Shown here piece by piece: positions 8,051 to 19,242 of a DNA stretch of 64,000 bases. The position numbers and the translations under genes were made by a program. Numbering within the stretch: position 1 is the stretch's first letter; every line of letters begins with the position of its first letter. The notes beneath the pieces were generated by a model. It saw nothing but the letters and a program-made list of their open reading frames with translations. It was not told where the DNA came from and made no database searches. The stretch comes from Terrilactibacillus laevilacticus. GTDB taxonomy: Bacteria; Bacillota; Bacilli; Bacillales; Sporolactobacillaceae. The stretch is from the NCBI RefSeq assembly GCF_006517395.1, contig NZ_VDCY01000006.1:62001-126000 (forward strand), given 5' to 3'.

Positions 8051-10138
8051 TTTTACACATAGATACGTAGATTAAGATGGTTGTTGCGAGTCATGAGAAC
8101 CTCGAGAAAGTTGGATTTATATTTCACAATACGTAGATTAATACTAAAATCGCTATAAAATGTGCTGCCATAGCACCAATATTTACATTTCACAATACGT
8201 AGATTAATACAATAAAAACCCCTCAATGCCAGTAGCATCAAGAGGTTATTTACATTTCACAATACGTAGATTAATACACAGGGAACTATCTTATCGATAT
8301 ATAAGATTAGGAAGGATTTACATTTCACAATACGTAGATTAATACGACAAATCAGCTAGAAAGATACTACTTACGCAATAAAGATTTACATTTCACAATA
8401 CGTAGATTAATACAGGGAAAAAGGGTTCGGCTATAGTAGTCGGATATGGATTTACATTTCACAATACGTAGATTAATACAAAATTTTTGGAAACTCGCCT
8501 TAATCCTCGGTGGCAGATTTACATTTCACAATACGTAGATTAATACAACACAACGACTAGCAAGAGGATGGAGGAAAGGAAAATTTACATTTCACAATAC
8601 GTAGATTAATACGGAGGTCGTCAAACAAATCCAGATGATCCAAATCGATTTACATTTCACAATACGTAGATTAATACGTGAAGAACGTGAAACGAGTGCA
8701 ATTAAAGGTTTAAATTTACATTTCACAATACGTAGATTAATACAACACCACTCGTTAATACCTTACTTACCTCGTTAAAATTTACATTTCACAATACGTA
8801 GATTAATACCCATAACATCAAGCGTGCCTTTGATATCTTCCATCATTTACATTTCACAATACGTAGATTAATACGAAAGTCCCGTTAGCCGTACTGCTTT
8901 TTATTTGAATAAATTTACATTTCACAATACGTAGATTAATACACAGGTATACATAGAAATACACTATCTTCTTATCTAATTTACATTTCACAATACGTAG
9001 ATTAATACTTTAACCTTCCTTTATGGCTTGCAGACTACTCTACCAGATTTACATTTCACAATACGTAGATTAATACGCCAAAGAATACTTTGTTGAATCA
9101 TTAAAATTAGCTATTTACATTTCACAATACGTAGATTAATACACTGATCGGATCCAAAAGGAAACCGGCGCGGAATTAATTTACATTTCACAATACGTAG
9201 ATTAATACAAAGTAGCACCGAATACGATAAGTAAAAAGTTAAAATTTACATTTCACAATACGTAGATTAATACCAATGCCTAAAAATATCGTGCCGATCA
9301 TCTCCTTGGATTTACATTTCACAATACGTAGATTAATACAGCTTCGGAAATGGCGACTTTGCGACGTACTCACTTGAATTTACATTTCACAATACGTAGA
9401 TTAATACGAAGGGATGCATGAGTACAGGAAGGAGCGAGGTTAAATTTACATTTCACAATACGTAGATTAATACGTCGGCTATTTTTATGCGGATGTGACG
9501 GGTGAGACTCATTTACATTTCACAATACGTAGATTAATACGGAGCGATGACGAGTCGGATGCTGTAGCGATTGCGGATTTACATTTCACAATACGTAGAT
9601 TAATACGACACGAAAGTCGATTATCTTAACGAGGTCAAACATAATTTACATTTCACAATACGTAGATTAATACTAGGTTTTCGTTTGTTTTACCGATACG
9701 GACTCCTGCATTTACATTTCACAATACGTAGATTAATACCGCCATGTTCAATGTTGCTTCTTCATCCATGTTTTGTATTTACATTTCACAATACGTAGAT
9801 TAATACGTATGTACCGCAAAGTATCTCAAGGCATCCATACAGATTTACATTTCACAATACGTAGATTAATACCTTTGATGCTTGAACCTGCTTAAAAGAC
9901 ATTCCCAGATTTACATTTCACAATACGTAGATTAATACATATAATTTCGTTGATACATTATAAGTGTTTAACAGATTTACATTTCACAATACGTAGATTA
10001 ATACCAGGGCAATTATCATGACGACCTTTCAGATATTTCTTAATTTACATTTCACAATACGTAGATTAATACATCAACTTTTCTCATAAGATCATAAATG
10101 TCAGTAAAATTTACATTTCACAATACGTAGATTAATAC
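8051..10138 (-). CRISPR. CRISPR array 1, 31 intact repeats plus one degenerate end repeat
   Basis: The 30-bp repeat on the plus strand begins ATTTACATTTCA and ends GATTAATAC. Intact copies start at 8115 and then every 65-69 bases to 10109; the 8115 copy has one mismatch (ATTTAT). The copy at about 8051-8080 is degenerate and is the trailer end. Spacers are 34-39 bp and all differ. Read on the minus strand the repeat ends GAAATGTAAAT, like clostridial type I-B repeats, so transcription runs right to left from the leader beside cas2, and the newest spacers are at the 10.1-kb end. Confidence 0.98.
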
Positions 10139-10335
10139 AGACCCCTTATAAAACCTATATACATCATAGCCTAAAAGGTCCATTTCTGTCGATCTCAATT
10201 TTTATAAACTATTTAAGAATGTTAAGTGCCTTTTATTTTTATAAATTCAATTCAAATTGCTTTAATATCAATGGGTTATTAATTTCTGTCGATCCACGGA
10301 CATTTTTACATTACCTTAAGTCGACAGATGTACGC
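10139..10335 (-). promoter_or_regulatory. CRISPR array 1 leader
   Basis: A 197-base AT-rich region between the cas2 stop and the first repeat, read on the minus strand. It holds a palindromic box at 10285-10327 (CTGTCGAC and GATCGACAG arms around GTAATGTAAAAA) and a second half-copy GATCGACAGAAAT at 10182-10194. The same box occurs in the leader of array 2. A -10-like TATGAT or TATATA lies just upstream of the first repeat. Confidence 0.8.
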
Positions 10336-10614
10336 TCAAAAGAAATTTGATGTTTTTTCGTCTTCCATACCCCAGAAACTTTTTTCCAACCATTTTTCCT
10401 GTCTACTCGAAAAGACAACCACTGAATCCATTTCTGGTCGGATAAATTGTTTAAGTTCTAATCTGAGTTGTTCTAATAAAGGCGGTGTAATTTCACCTTC
10501 AAACACTGACTTTTGAACATTTGTTAGATACCTTTTACAAATTTTGAATACATTACGCAAAACCTTTGCACCATTACCATCAGTTGAAATATCGTATACT
10601 AATATAATATACAT
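10336..10614 (-). CDS. cas2: CRISPR-associated endonuclease Cas2
   Basis: 92 residues from the ATG at 10614 (MYIILVYDIS), chosen for GGTGG 5 bases upstream; a GTG-type start at 10626 would overlap cas1. The N-terminal beta strand YIILVYDIS carries the conserved Asp, and the ferredoxin-like fold is followed by VQKSVFEGEIT. Cas2 bridges Cas1 dimers in the spacer-integration complex. It is the last gene of the cas operon, directly before the leader and array 1. Confidence 0.95.
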   Translation of the reverse strand: MYIILVYDISTDGNGAKVLRNVFKICKRYLTNVQKSVFEGEITPPLLEQLRLELKQFIRPEMDSVVVFSSRQEKWLEKSFWGMEDEKTSNFF

Positions 10615-10616
10615 CG

Positions 10617-11609
10617 TTACCACCACATTTTAAAACTTTCATAGCTTTTATCGTTAGTCACGTGTTTAATTAACTTATAACATTCTAAACGAATTAACCT
10701 TCGATAAGACACTTTTCGTTTTAAATCCCGATGTGTAATGGTTTCTTTCATACGTTCATCAAATGCTTGTAATATACGTTTTCGACCACTCTCTTTCAAA
10801 TAGTAATAATTCGATTCTTTTTTGAAATCTTTTTCTGTAATTTCTCGTTTATTCAGCAGCGAAAAAATGATTCGATCCGCAATAAGTGGTTTGAAAATTT
10901 CAGAGATGTCTAGGCATAACGAGAATCTTCTCGTTCCTGCACTATGTAAATAACTGACGGTCGGATCAAGTTGAGTCACATATATTTCTGATAGACAGCT
11001 ACTATAGACTAATGAGTTAAGATAGGAGATCAACGTATTAATCATATTATCTGGTGGATGTTTGACACGCTTAGTAAAGTCTATTTTCTGATTAACAATC
11101 GTATTCCACGCGCTATAGTACTGCTTTCTAACATTTCCTTCAATCCCTAGTAATTCTTGCACACTCTTAGCGCGGTCAATCTCTTTTTGCAACTTTTTCA
11201 TTTCAACGATTTGTTTTTCAACATCTTTTCCCCGTTGACGATAATACCTCAAATTTCGCATCATATTATAACAACCACCATTTACAAATTCTCGCGCTAA
11301 AACGGTGCGTTTATCTTGATCAGTATAATGATCAACTTGATTTACTAGTAAATGCCCAGAAACATTGGTTTCGCGGGGACAATAACTCCCTGTGTAGAAA
11401 CCATAATAGTTGAAGAAATGAACAGGTATACTTAATTGTCCAAGATAATTTAAACATTTTGTATTGACATCTACTTCTCCAAACAAAAAAATATCTCTTG
11501 TCATCTCGATTTTCAAATCTTTAAACTTGCCATCTGGAGCGGTTAAACGCACGACATTATCCTTTCTTTTTAGAACACCATTTGAAAACAGATAGTAGCT
11601 CTCAGGCAT
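10617..11609 (-). CDS. cas1: CRISPR-associated integrase Cas1
   Basis: 330 residues, normal length for type I-B Cas1. It has an N-terminal beta domain (residues 1-80) and a helical catalytic domain. The metal ligands appear to be Glu157 (LLGIEGNVRKQYY), His222 (SYLHSAGTRRFSLCLD) and Asp234 or Glu237. GGAGGTG lies 7 bases before the ATG. It ends 2-3 bases before the cas2 start, so the two adaptation proteins are coupled. All catalytic residues are present, so adaptation should be functional. Confidence 0.96.
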   Translation of the reverse strand: MPESYYLFSNGVLKRKDNVVRLTAPDGKFKDLKIEMTRDIFLFGEVDVNTKCLNYLGQLSIPVHFFNYYGFYTGSYCPRETNVSGHLLVNQVDHYTDQDKRTVLAREFVNGGCYNMMRNLRYYRQRGKDVEKQIVEMKKLQKEIDRAKSVQELLGIEGNVRKQYYSAWNTIVNQKIDFTKRVKHPPDNMINTLISYLNSLVYSSCLSEIYVTQLDPTVSYLHSAGTRRFSLCLDISEIFKPLIADRIIFSLLNKREITEKDFKKESNYYYLKESGRKRILQAFDERMKETITHRDLKRKVSYRRLIRLECYKLIKHVTNDKSYESFKMWW

Positions 11610-11627
11610 ATCATAACACCTCCTATC

Positions 11628-12116
11628 CTATATATAACAATATTCATAATATGCACATTTCTTACAAATAGGGAGATCAATAACTTTTGGTGATTTTTTC
11701 ATTGATGTAATGTGCTCAATGTCTTCCAATGTTTTTTGAATACTTTTTCGATCACTTTGGCTTAGTATAATTTCCTCTCTTTGTCGGAGTTTAGGATAAT
11801 CAAGTACGGCCTTTTTGATATCTATTCCGCGTTCTTGTAAGAAATATAGATAATATTTTGCTTGCCAAATAGATGCCTCTTCTATTGATCGACTCTTTTT
11901 TACTTCATGAAGCGTTGTCCAATCTTGAATAAAATCAACATTAACGGTATCATCAATCATAATATGCTTCGTTTCACGGCCATAACTTGATTGATCGAGT
12001 AACCTACCAAGAATAACATTTTCATCTGTTTCTTCATATCGTAATTCATGCGCAAATAACCAAAGTTTACGTTGACAAACAAAATAATAATAAAACATTG
12101 CACCCGTAACCCTCAT
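11628..12116 (-). CDS. cas4: CRISPR-associated exonuclease Cas4
   Basis: 162 residues, a RecB-like nuclease. Cys14 near the N-terminus (YYFVCQRKLWLF) and Cys151, Cys154 and Cys160 at the C-terminus (ICKKCAYYEYC) form the expected iron-sulphur ligands. The nuclease core shows LHEVKKS with the Q-x3-YY motif (WQAKYYLYFLQ). Cas4 trims prespacers and helps select PAM and orientation. It sits between cas3 and cas1, the usual type I-B place. Confidence 0.93.
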   Translation of the reverse strand: MRVTGAMFYYYFVCQRKLWLFAHELRYEETDENVILGRLLDQSSYGRETKHIMIDDTVNVDFIQDWTTLHEVKKSRSIEEASIWQAKYYLYFLQERGIDIKKAVLDYPKLRQREEIILSQSDRKSIQKTLEDIEHITSMKKSPKVIDLPICKKCAYYEYCYI

Positions 12117-12133
12117 AATATGACTCCCCTCTG

Positions 12134-14326
12134 TTAGAATGTGAAATCATCAAAGTTCGTATCAGATTTACGTCCTGTGACACCATTCTCATCATAGATA
12201 CAATCAAATAACTCATACCATTCGAAATCGTTTATCTTCATAGATTCAACAAATTGAGGTTTCACTAAATAACCTGGTAAATCGACCGTAAAATCAGCAA
12301 ATTTAATCCTTGCTTCAGCTTTTTCTTTTCGTAAATGTTCTTTTTCTATTTTATTCAGCTCTTTTTGAGATTTTCTTAGTATGTCTATATAACTTTGTAT
12401 TTCTGCTTGATTTTCTTGAAATACAGATTCAGGAATAACCGTTCGTGAATTAATATTTCGAAAAAGTTCTCTTACCTTTTCTTTTGGCATTTCATAATCA
12501 TTGTAGCTTTGAACATACTGGATGGTCGAAAGAATAGTTTTATAGTAATCCGTATTTTCTAATGTCTCTGTTGAATAAAGTTGATTAATAAGTTCAATCT
12601 TATATTTTTCTGTTACTTGTCCATCTATCGTTTTCATGAGATCTTTAGAAAGATAAAAAATATCTTTATCAACAACATGTCCAACACCACTACAAAGTCT
12701 ATTACCACCATCGAATACATAACAGTTATAATCTACATCTAAATCACGTTTTCGGTAACAGCGACCCATTCGTTGAAACAAACCGTTTAGATCTGATAAT
12801 TCTGTAAATAACAAGTCAAAATCAATATCTAATGAAGCTTCAACCACTTGTGTTGTAACCCAAATTCCATGGACCTGATTACTCTTTTGTCCAAATTTAA
12901 AAATTTCTACTTCCTTATATTTTCGATCTCTTTTAATAAACTGACTATGTAATAAATGAACTTCATCACCATAGTCTTCAGATAGTGTTTCATAGATTTT
13001 TTTTGCTTGCTTCACCGTATTACAAATTACTAATATCTTGTTATTATGATATTTCTGTTTGACAAGGTTAACATTAATCTCTTCATGAATAACTTTCAAA
13101 CTATGCCGGATTCTAGCATCTTCAACAAAAGTTTTTGGTCCTTTAAATTCGACTTCTTGTTGCTTTAACAAATCTACTATAACGCCTGGTAATGTGGCTG
13201 TAAGAATAGCGAACTTGCCACCAAATTTTGAAAGAGTTGATAAGCCTAGTATTAAATAAGCAAGAAGATCAGGTGAATACATTTGAATTTCATCAATAAT
13301 GACTTTTGAGTAGGATAGCGTAGCTAGCTTTGGCTCAAATCCTGGATAACGATAAACAAAATCAAATAGTTGATCTAGTGTACATATGGTTAATGGTAGA
13401 GATAGTTGTTTTGTTTTTGTCACATACTCTTCAATATCTCCTTCTAATTCTTCTTTTCGGTTAAGATACTGACCATAAGTTTCACTATGTAGAAGTCCTA
13501 CTCTGTTCTCTTTATTTTCTTTTACAATACTGTCAGTAATCCGATCATATATTGCATTGATTGCAGCTTTTAAAGGTAAAGTGAAGAAGCCCTTGTTATC
13601 TCCGATCCATAGCAACCCTGCTTCGGTTTTTCCCATGCCAGTTGGTGCAATAACAATAACATTATGATCCTTTTCCGACTTCATATAATTCTGCAAATCG
13701 TTCCATGTATAACCTAATTTTTTCATAGCTTGATTTAAAAAATTAGATGGATGCTCAATGCTAACATGAGCACTAGCTGCGTAATCAATTCTATTCAATA
13801 ATCCCTTCAACATCACATAAAAGATGAAAATATCGTAAACTTTATTAGAATATGTTCTATCATTTAAGCAAAAAAAAGCATCTGAAAAATCTGGTTCAAA
13901 AAAAAGTGGCTCATCTAACTCAGCATAGTGAAAATCTTCCACTTCTTCCTCCATGTCAATCATCGCATTTCGCCAATCATCTTCATCAAAAGTAATTGGG
14001 CGTTCATGATGATAGGCAACAGCTTGATAGGCTGCTTTTATTTGTTCTTCAGAATACCCTTTACTTTCTAGCTTTTCATAGTTAATAAATGCTAAGCTTA
14101 AAAATCCATGTGGAATTTCATTTCTAGAGCGTTTTCCATTTAACTTCCTTTGAAAGAGAACATTCATTTTTCCTAAATCATGTAATAAACACACTTCATT
14201 TAATAGATACCAATCAACTTTAATATTTGGATATAGTGATTTTAATAAATTAAGATTAGCTAATAAGTTGTCCGTGTGTTCAACAATAGTCTCTTTAGGA
14301 TCTGATTTAGCAAGATATTGATTCAA
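12134..14326 (-). CDS. cas3: Cas3 helicase-nuclease, HD domain fused
   Basis: 730 residues. The N-terminal HD nuclease has His17, His49-Asp50 (LLHDLGK) and YHHERP near residue 105. The SF2 helicase has Walker A APTGMGKT (227-234), a motif II of DEIQ (345-348) instead of DEAH, and motif VI QRMGRCYRKRD. It degrades targets recognised by Cascade. A 72-base gap with an intrinsic terminator separates it from cas5 upstream. The gene is intact, so interference should be possible. Confidence 0.95.
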   Translation of the reverse strand: MNQYLAKSDPKETIVEHTDNLLANLNLLKSLYPNIKVDWYLLNEVCLLHDLGKMNVLFQRKLNGKRSRNEIPHGFLSLAFINYEKLESKGYSEEQIKAAYQAVAYHHERPITFDEDDWRNAMIDMEEEVEDFHYAELDEPLFFEPDFSDAFFCLNDRTYSNKVYDIFIFYVMLKGLLNRIDYAASAHVSIEHPSNFLNQAMKKLGYTWNDLQNYMKSEKDHNVIVIAPTGMGKTEAGLLWIGDNKGFFTLPLKAAINAIYDRITDSIVKENKENRVGLLHSETYGQYLNRKEELEGDIEEYVTKTKQLSLPLTICTLDQLFDFVYRYPGFEPKLATLSYSKVIIDEIQMYSPDLLAYLILGLSTLSKFGGKFAILTATLPGVIVDLLKQQEVEFKGPKTFVEDARIRHSLKVIHEEINVNLVKQKYHNNKILVICNTVKQAKKIYETLSEDYGDEVHLLHSQFIKRDRKYKEVEIFKFGQKSNQVHGIWVTTQVVEASLDIDFDLLFTELSDLNGLFQRMGRCYRKRDLDVDYNCYVFDGGNRLCSGVGHVVDKDIFYLSKDLMKTIDGQVTEKYKIELINQLYSTETLENTDYYKTILSTIQYVQSYNDYEMPKEKVRELFRNINSRTVIPESVFQENQAEIQSYIDILRKSQKELNKIEKEHLRKEKAEARIKFADFTVDLPGYLVKPQFVESMKINDFEWYELFDCIYDENGVTGRKSDTNFDDFTF

Positions 14327-14353
14327 CTTTCAACTCATCCCCTTCTTAAGTGT

Positions 14354-14387
14354 ATAAAAAGAGGATATCAAAGTTTATTTGATACCC
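14354..14387 (-). terminator. Intrinsic terminator between cas5 and cas3
   Basis: On the minus strand GGGTATCAAA pairs with TTTGATATCC over a 5-base loop (10 bp, one GU) and is followed directly by TCTTTTTATA. It lies in the 72-base gap after cas5, inside an otherwise tightly packed operon, so it probably lowers cas3-cas4-cas1-cas2 expression relative to the Cascade genes. Confidence 0.75.
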
Positions 14388-14398
14388 TAATAGCTCTG

Positions 14399-16013
<1,615 letters not shown>

Positions 16014-16015
16014 GA

Positions 16016-17701
16016 TTATTCACGTCCTTCTTCATTTTTAATTGAATTGTCAATTATTCCTGCAACAAAAGCATAACCAATGGTCTTAAATGTCTCGTCA
16101 TTGGTGAAAACTTGAAGAAATAGTTCAGGTACCTGCTTTTTCAGATAGGAATAGCAGTTTAGTAGAACATCCATAAACATGTTAATATTATTTGTTTTTA
16201 AAGCATTGAGCAGCTTATAACTGATACCTGATAGTTTATTGTCAGAACCTTTATCTTTATAAGCCTTCCGAAAATAGTAGCCAAATTGATTAGCTTTTCT
16301 TACTTCTTCTTTAACTAAACCTTCCATTCGCCCAACCTCCCTCAGGAAATTTGTATTAATTTCCAACATATGATTAACATGTCCAATGTTATAATATAAA
16401 TTTGAAACATTTGAGAGTTTGTAGATGATTAATTTATGAATGCTTGTAAACAAATTCTCGTTATTAAATAATTTCTTCATAACTAATTCGTAGAGATTAA
16501 AATTCGTATTTCCCTCTCTAAATCCTGTATTCAAAAGTTTAATGATTGCCTCTTTCGATTGATTCAATACAGATAATGTTAAACGTGATAAAACATTAAA
16601 GCGATAACTCTCATTCTCATAGCGTACAATTTGTATGTCAGCAAGTTCAAACTTCATTTTACCTGAAAATTGTTCCTGTATTGCCTTTGTTAGCGCATAG
16701 TATGTGTTAACCGTACGGACACTCGTATCATTTTGTTGCAATGTACTCATTTTAATATTGTCATTTACCCGTAATAAATTTTCAATCGTTGTACTGTCGT
16801 TAACAAATAACCCTTGATTATAGACATAGGTGAAGCCTGCTGGAGCACATGAATAAATCAACCGACAGATTGGACATATACCGACGTCATTAGTAAAATT
16901 CCACACATGAGAGGATTTTCTACTTGTATCAAATCCCGTTTGATTAAGAAAACTTAAATCTAAATTTAGGTTTTTTATAGAACGATCACAAACAAAACAA
17001 TGATATTTTCGTTTCGTATCCTCTTCATCAATATATTCTTCTGTCGGAGTGACAAAGTGATTTTTAAAATCTACGTACATGTCTTTTTCTTTTGTCTGAG
17101 GATTTAAGAAACAAACTCCGTCCCATCCATTTTTTATTTGATTATAAATAACATTTTTCCCAGCTAAATATCTACGTCCATCTTGACTCTTACAGCATGT
17201 AATGATGTTTTTCAGTATAGAGAATCTCTCTTTCACTTCATCAACTATAACTGCTTTTTTATCTGAGAATGTTTCCGATTTTTTGGGAGTTGGAATAGTT
17301 TTTAATTTCTTCTCTAAATCAAGTAGATCTGTTTCATTCTTCATAAGTGGGTATGCAGCTTTATAACTATTACTTTTAATATATTTTTTTACAATATCCT
17401 TGATATATGTATTCAATTGTTCAAGGTTTTTCTCATCAAATGTATCAAAATCATTATTTTCAAACCTTATAATTTCCGATTCATAAGAGATAATTTTATA
17501 CCAGGGTAATAGTTTTTCATATGTATCTATAAAATATTCGAAGTATTTGTTTTCAAAACCATGAAGCACCTCTTTTGAAAAAGAAATTGTGCTGTTGTCG
17601 ACGACATTAATATTTTCTTTCCCAACAATATTTACAAATCCAACAATTCCCGCATTGTAGAGCCACTCCTTAAGAGTAACTTCTATACCTATATCATTCA
17701 T
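16016..17701 (-). CDS. cas8b: Cascade large subunit Cas8 (Cst1, CXXC-CXXC type)
   Basis: 561 residues. Two zinc-finger pairs are visible, Cys235/Cys238 (YHCFVCDR) and Cys276/Cys279 (ICPICR), which define the Cst1 CXXC-CXXC family found in Tneap-type I-B systems. The large subunit recognises the PAM and recruits Cas3. It lies between cas6 and cas7 with gaps of 12 and 2 bases. Cst1 proteins diverge quickly, so the call rests on the Cys motifs, size and position. Confidence 0.9.
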   Translation of the reverse strand: MNDIGIEVTLKEWLYNAGIVGFVNIVGKENINVVDNSTISFSKEVLHGFENKYFEYFIDTYEKLLPWYKIISYESEIIRFENNDFDTFDEKNLEQLNTYIKDIVKKYIKSNSYKAAYPLMKNETDLLDLEKKLKTIPTPKKSETFSDKKAVIVDEVKERFSILKNIITCCKSQDGRRYLAGKNVIYNQIKNGWDGVCFLNPQTKEKDMYVDFKNHFVTPTEEYIDEEDTKRKYHCFVCDRSIKNLNLDLSFLNQTGFDTSRKSSHVWNFTNDVGICPICRLIYSCAPAGFTYVYNQGLFVNDSTTIENLLRVNDNIKMSTLQQNDTSVRTVNTYYALTKAIQEQFSGKMKFELADIQIVRYENESYRFNVLSRLTLSVLNQSKEAIIKLLNTGFREGNTNFNLYELVMKKLFNNENLFTSIHKLIIYKLSNVSNLYYNIGHVNHMLEINTNFLREVGRMEGLVKEEVRKANQFGYYFRKAYKDKGSDNKLSGISYKLLNALKTNNINMFMDVLLNCYSYLKKQVPELFLQVFTNDETFKTIGYAFVAGIIDNSIKNEEGRE

Positions 17702-17713
17702 ACTTACACCACC

Positions 17714-18442
17714 CTAAACAATATCCAACATTCCAAAACCTAGCCCTCTATGACTGCCAAGGCCTGTCTGGTATAGATACGTTAATAAATAAGGTTCAGA
17801 CTCTATACTAAAAGTTCCTAAAGAACACGTAACGTGAACGTCATATAATTTGATAACTGTTTTTTTCATTGCTTTAGGCTGGATTTTCATATTCTCAACA
17901 TCTATTTTCGGCGCATTGAACGAACTGTTCTTTAATTGAAATAATAGATTTCGTTTAAGTATTTCTGACCAAGATACATCGTCGTGAATAAAATACCAAT
18001 CTTTTTTTGTTTCTGGATTATGATCTCTTGCGACAAGCGGAGACATTGTTTTAAAGACAATTTTTTTATTAATAATTTGTTTTTCTTTTACTATATTAAT
18101 ATCTTGAGGTGTAATTGTATTATTTGTAGAGAAAGGAATGGACTGTTTTCGAAGATGTATGAAAGCATTATATAAATTAATACCGATTTCAGTGTCACTT
18201 GTAGAAAAGTTAATCATTAGTCTTTTGCTTTTTAGGTCAATTGTTTCTTTAGTGAATTTTGGACTAGGAAGATAAACACTGTATGAAAAGTCTTTTTGTT
18301 TATTACTTCCCTCTCCATATAAAGTATTGTACAAAGAATTGTTTGTCTTAGATAAGCCTAGTTTTAGTAGACTAAGAATCTTTCGTCTGTAATCTACTGG
18401 AATTTGTGCATTTTGTAAATCACATAGAATACATAATCGCAT
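17714..18442 (-). CDS. cas6: crRNA-processing endonuclease Cas6
   Basis: About 242 residues. Two ATGs are adjacent (18445 and 18442); AAAGGAG is better spaced for the second. The C-terminal glycine-rich loop GLGSHRGLGFGMLDIV is the Cas6 RAMP signature. It cuts the pre-crRNA within the repeats, leaving an 8-nt 5' handle in known I-B systems. It is the first gene of the cas operon. The 150 bases upstream are AT-rich, hold the operon promoter and lead into array 2. Confidence 0.92.
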   Translation of the reverse strand: MRLCILCDLQNAQIPVDYRRKILSLLKLGLSKTNNSLYNTLYGEGSNKQKDFSYSVYLPSPKFTKETIDLKSKRLMINFSTSDTEIGINLYNAFIHLRKQSIPFSTNNTITPQDINIVKEKQIINKKIVFKTMSPLVARDHNPETKKDWYFIHDDVSWSEILKRNLLFQLKNSSFNAPKIDVENMKIQPKAMKKTVIKLYDVHVTCSLGTFSIESEPYLLTYLYQTGLGSHRGLGFGMLDIV

Positions 18443-18598
18443 CATTTTCTCCTTTAAGACAAATTTACTTACCTATCCATCAATAAGTACAAAGTCCTGA
18501 TCAATTAGAACTTCCATTTACCAATATTATACCATTGTTATCCATTAAAAAATATAGGAAATTTAAAATTTAATTTAATTTTCTGTTAATCACAAGAA

Positions 18599-19014
18599 AT
18601 AAGTTTTTCAAATTACTTAGATTAATACGGATGATTGGCGAGCTAGACCAACTTTAATCGACAATATTTACATTTCATAATACGTAGATTAATACAGAGT
18701 ACCGTAAATGGTTTGGAAGAATGAAAGAATATTTTACATTTCATAATACGTAGATTAATACATTACTTATTCAATTATTAGATGTTCCCTAACCGTAATT
18801 ACATTTCATAATACGTAGATTAATACTGATGAGTGCGGACCTTCAATAGATCCGGATAAGGTATTTACATTTCATAATACGTAGATTAATACCTAGTACG
18901 TTCTTAAATATCCGAGAGAAGTGATAATTTACATTTCATAATACGTAGATTAATACCATGATGTAGGTAAGGGTATGACTCCCAGAAAATTAATTTACAT
19001 TTCATAATACGTAG
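18599..19014 (-). CRISPR. CRISPR array 2, six spacers, variant repeat
   Basis: Seven repeat positions: a degenerate trailer copy (18599-18628), five full copies starting at 18666, 18732, 18797, 18863 and 18927, and a truncated leader-side copy (18993-19014) that lacks the last 8 plus-strand bases. All copies with a readable middle carry CATAATACG where array 1 carries CACAATACG. The 18732 and 18797 copies each have one further change at the 5' edge. Spacers are 34-37 bp. Orientation is the same as array 1, so transcription runs toward cas6. Confidence 0.97.
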
Positions 19015-19130
19015 TCAAAAAGTATGAATAAGTGAACTACAAACATTTGAAATTCCCTTATTTAATCTACAAGGGCGAGTTTCTGTCGATCACCTGGGTT
19101 TTTTACATTACTAAAGGTCGACAGATACAG
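19015..19130 (-). promoter_or_regulatory. CRISPR array 2 leader
   Basis: Read on the minus strand, a palindromic box at 19083-19127 (CTGTCGACC and GATCGACAG arms around GTAATGTAAAAA) matches the box in leader 1. The junction with the first repeat is disrupted: the repeat's first eight minus-strand bases, GTATTAAT, are replaced by CTTTTTGA. The remaining 110 bases to 19242 hold nothing recognisable. Confidence 0.75.
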
Positions 19131-19242
19131 TATAAAAATGATTTTGGCGCTATTGTTCTATCATCTATTACTGTTATTCAATTTTACTAAAACTTCTCAA
19201 ATGTGCTTTATCCAAACAAATCTTATTTTTAGTTGTCTTTCA

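Noticed and set aside
8053-8241. Small minus-strand protein over the array
   Set aside because: It translates CRISPR repeats (NLRIVK units repeat), so it is an artefact of the array.
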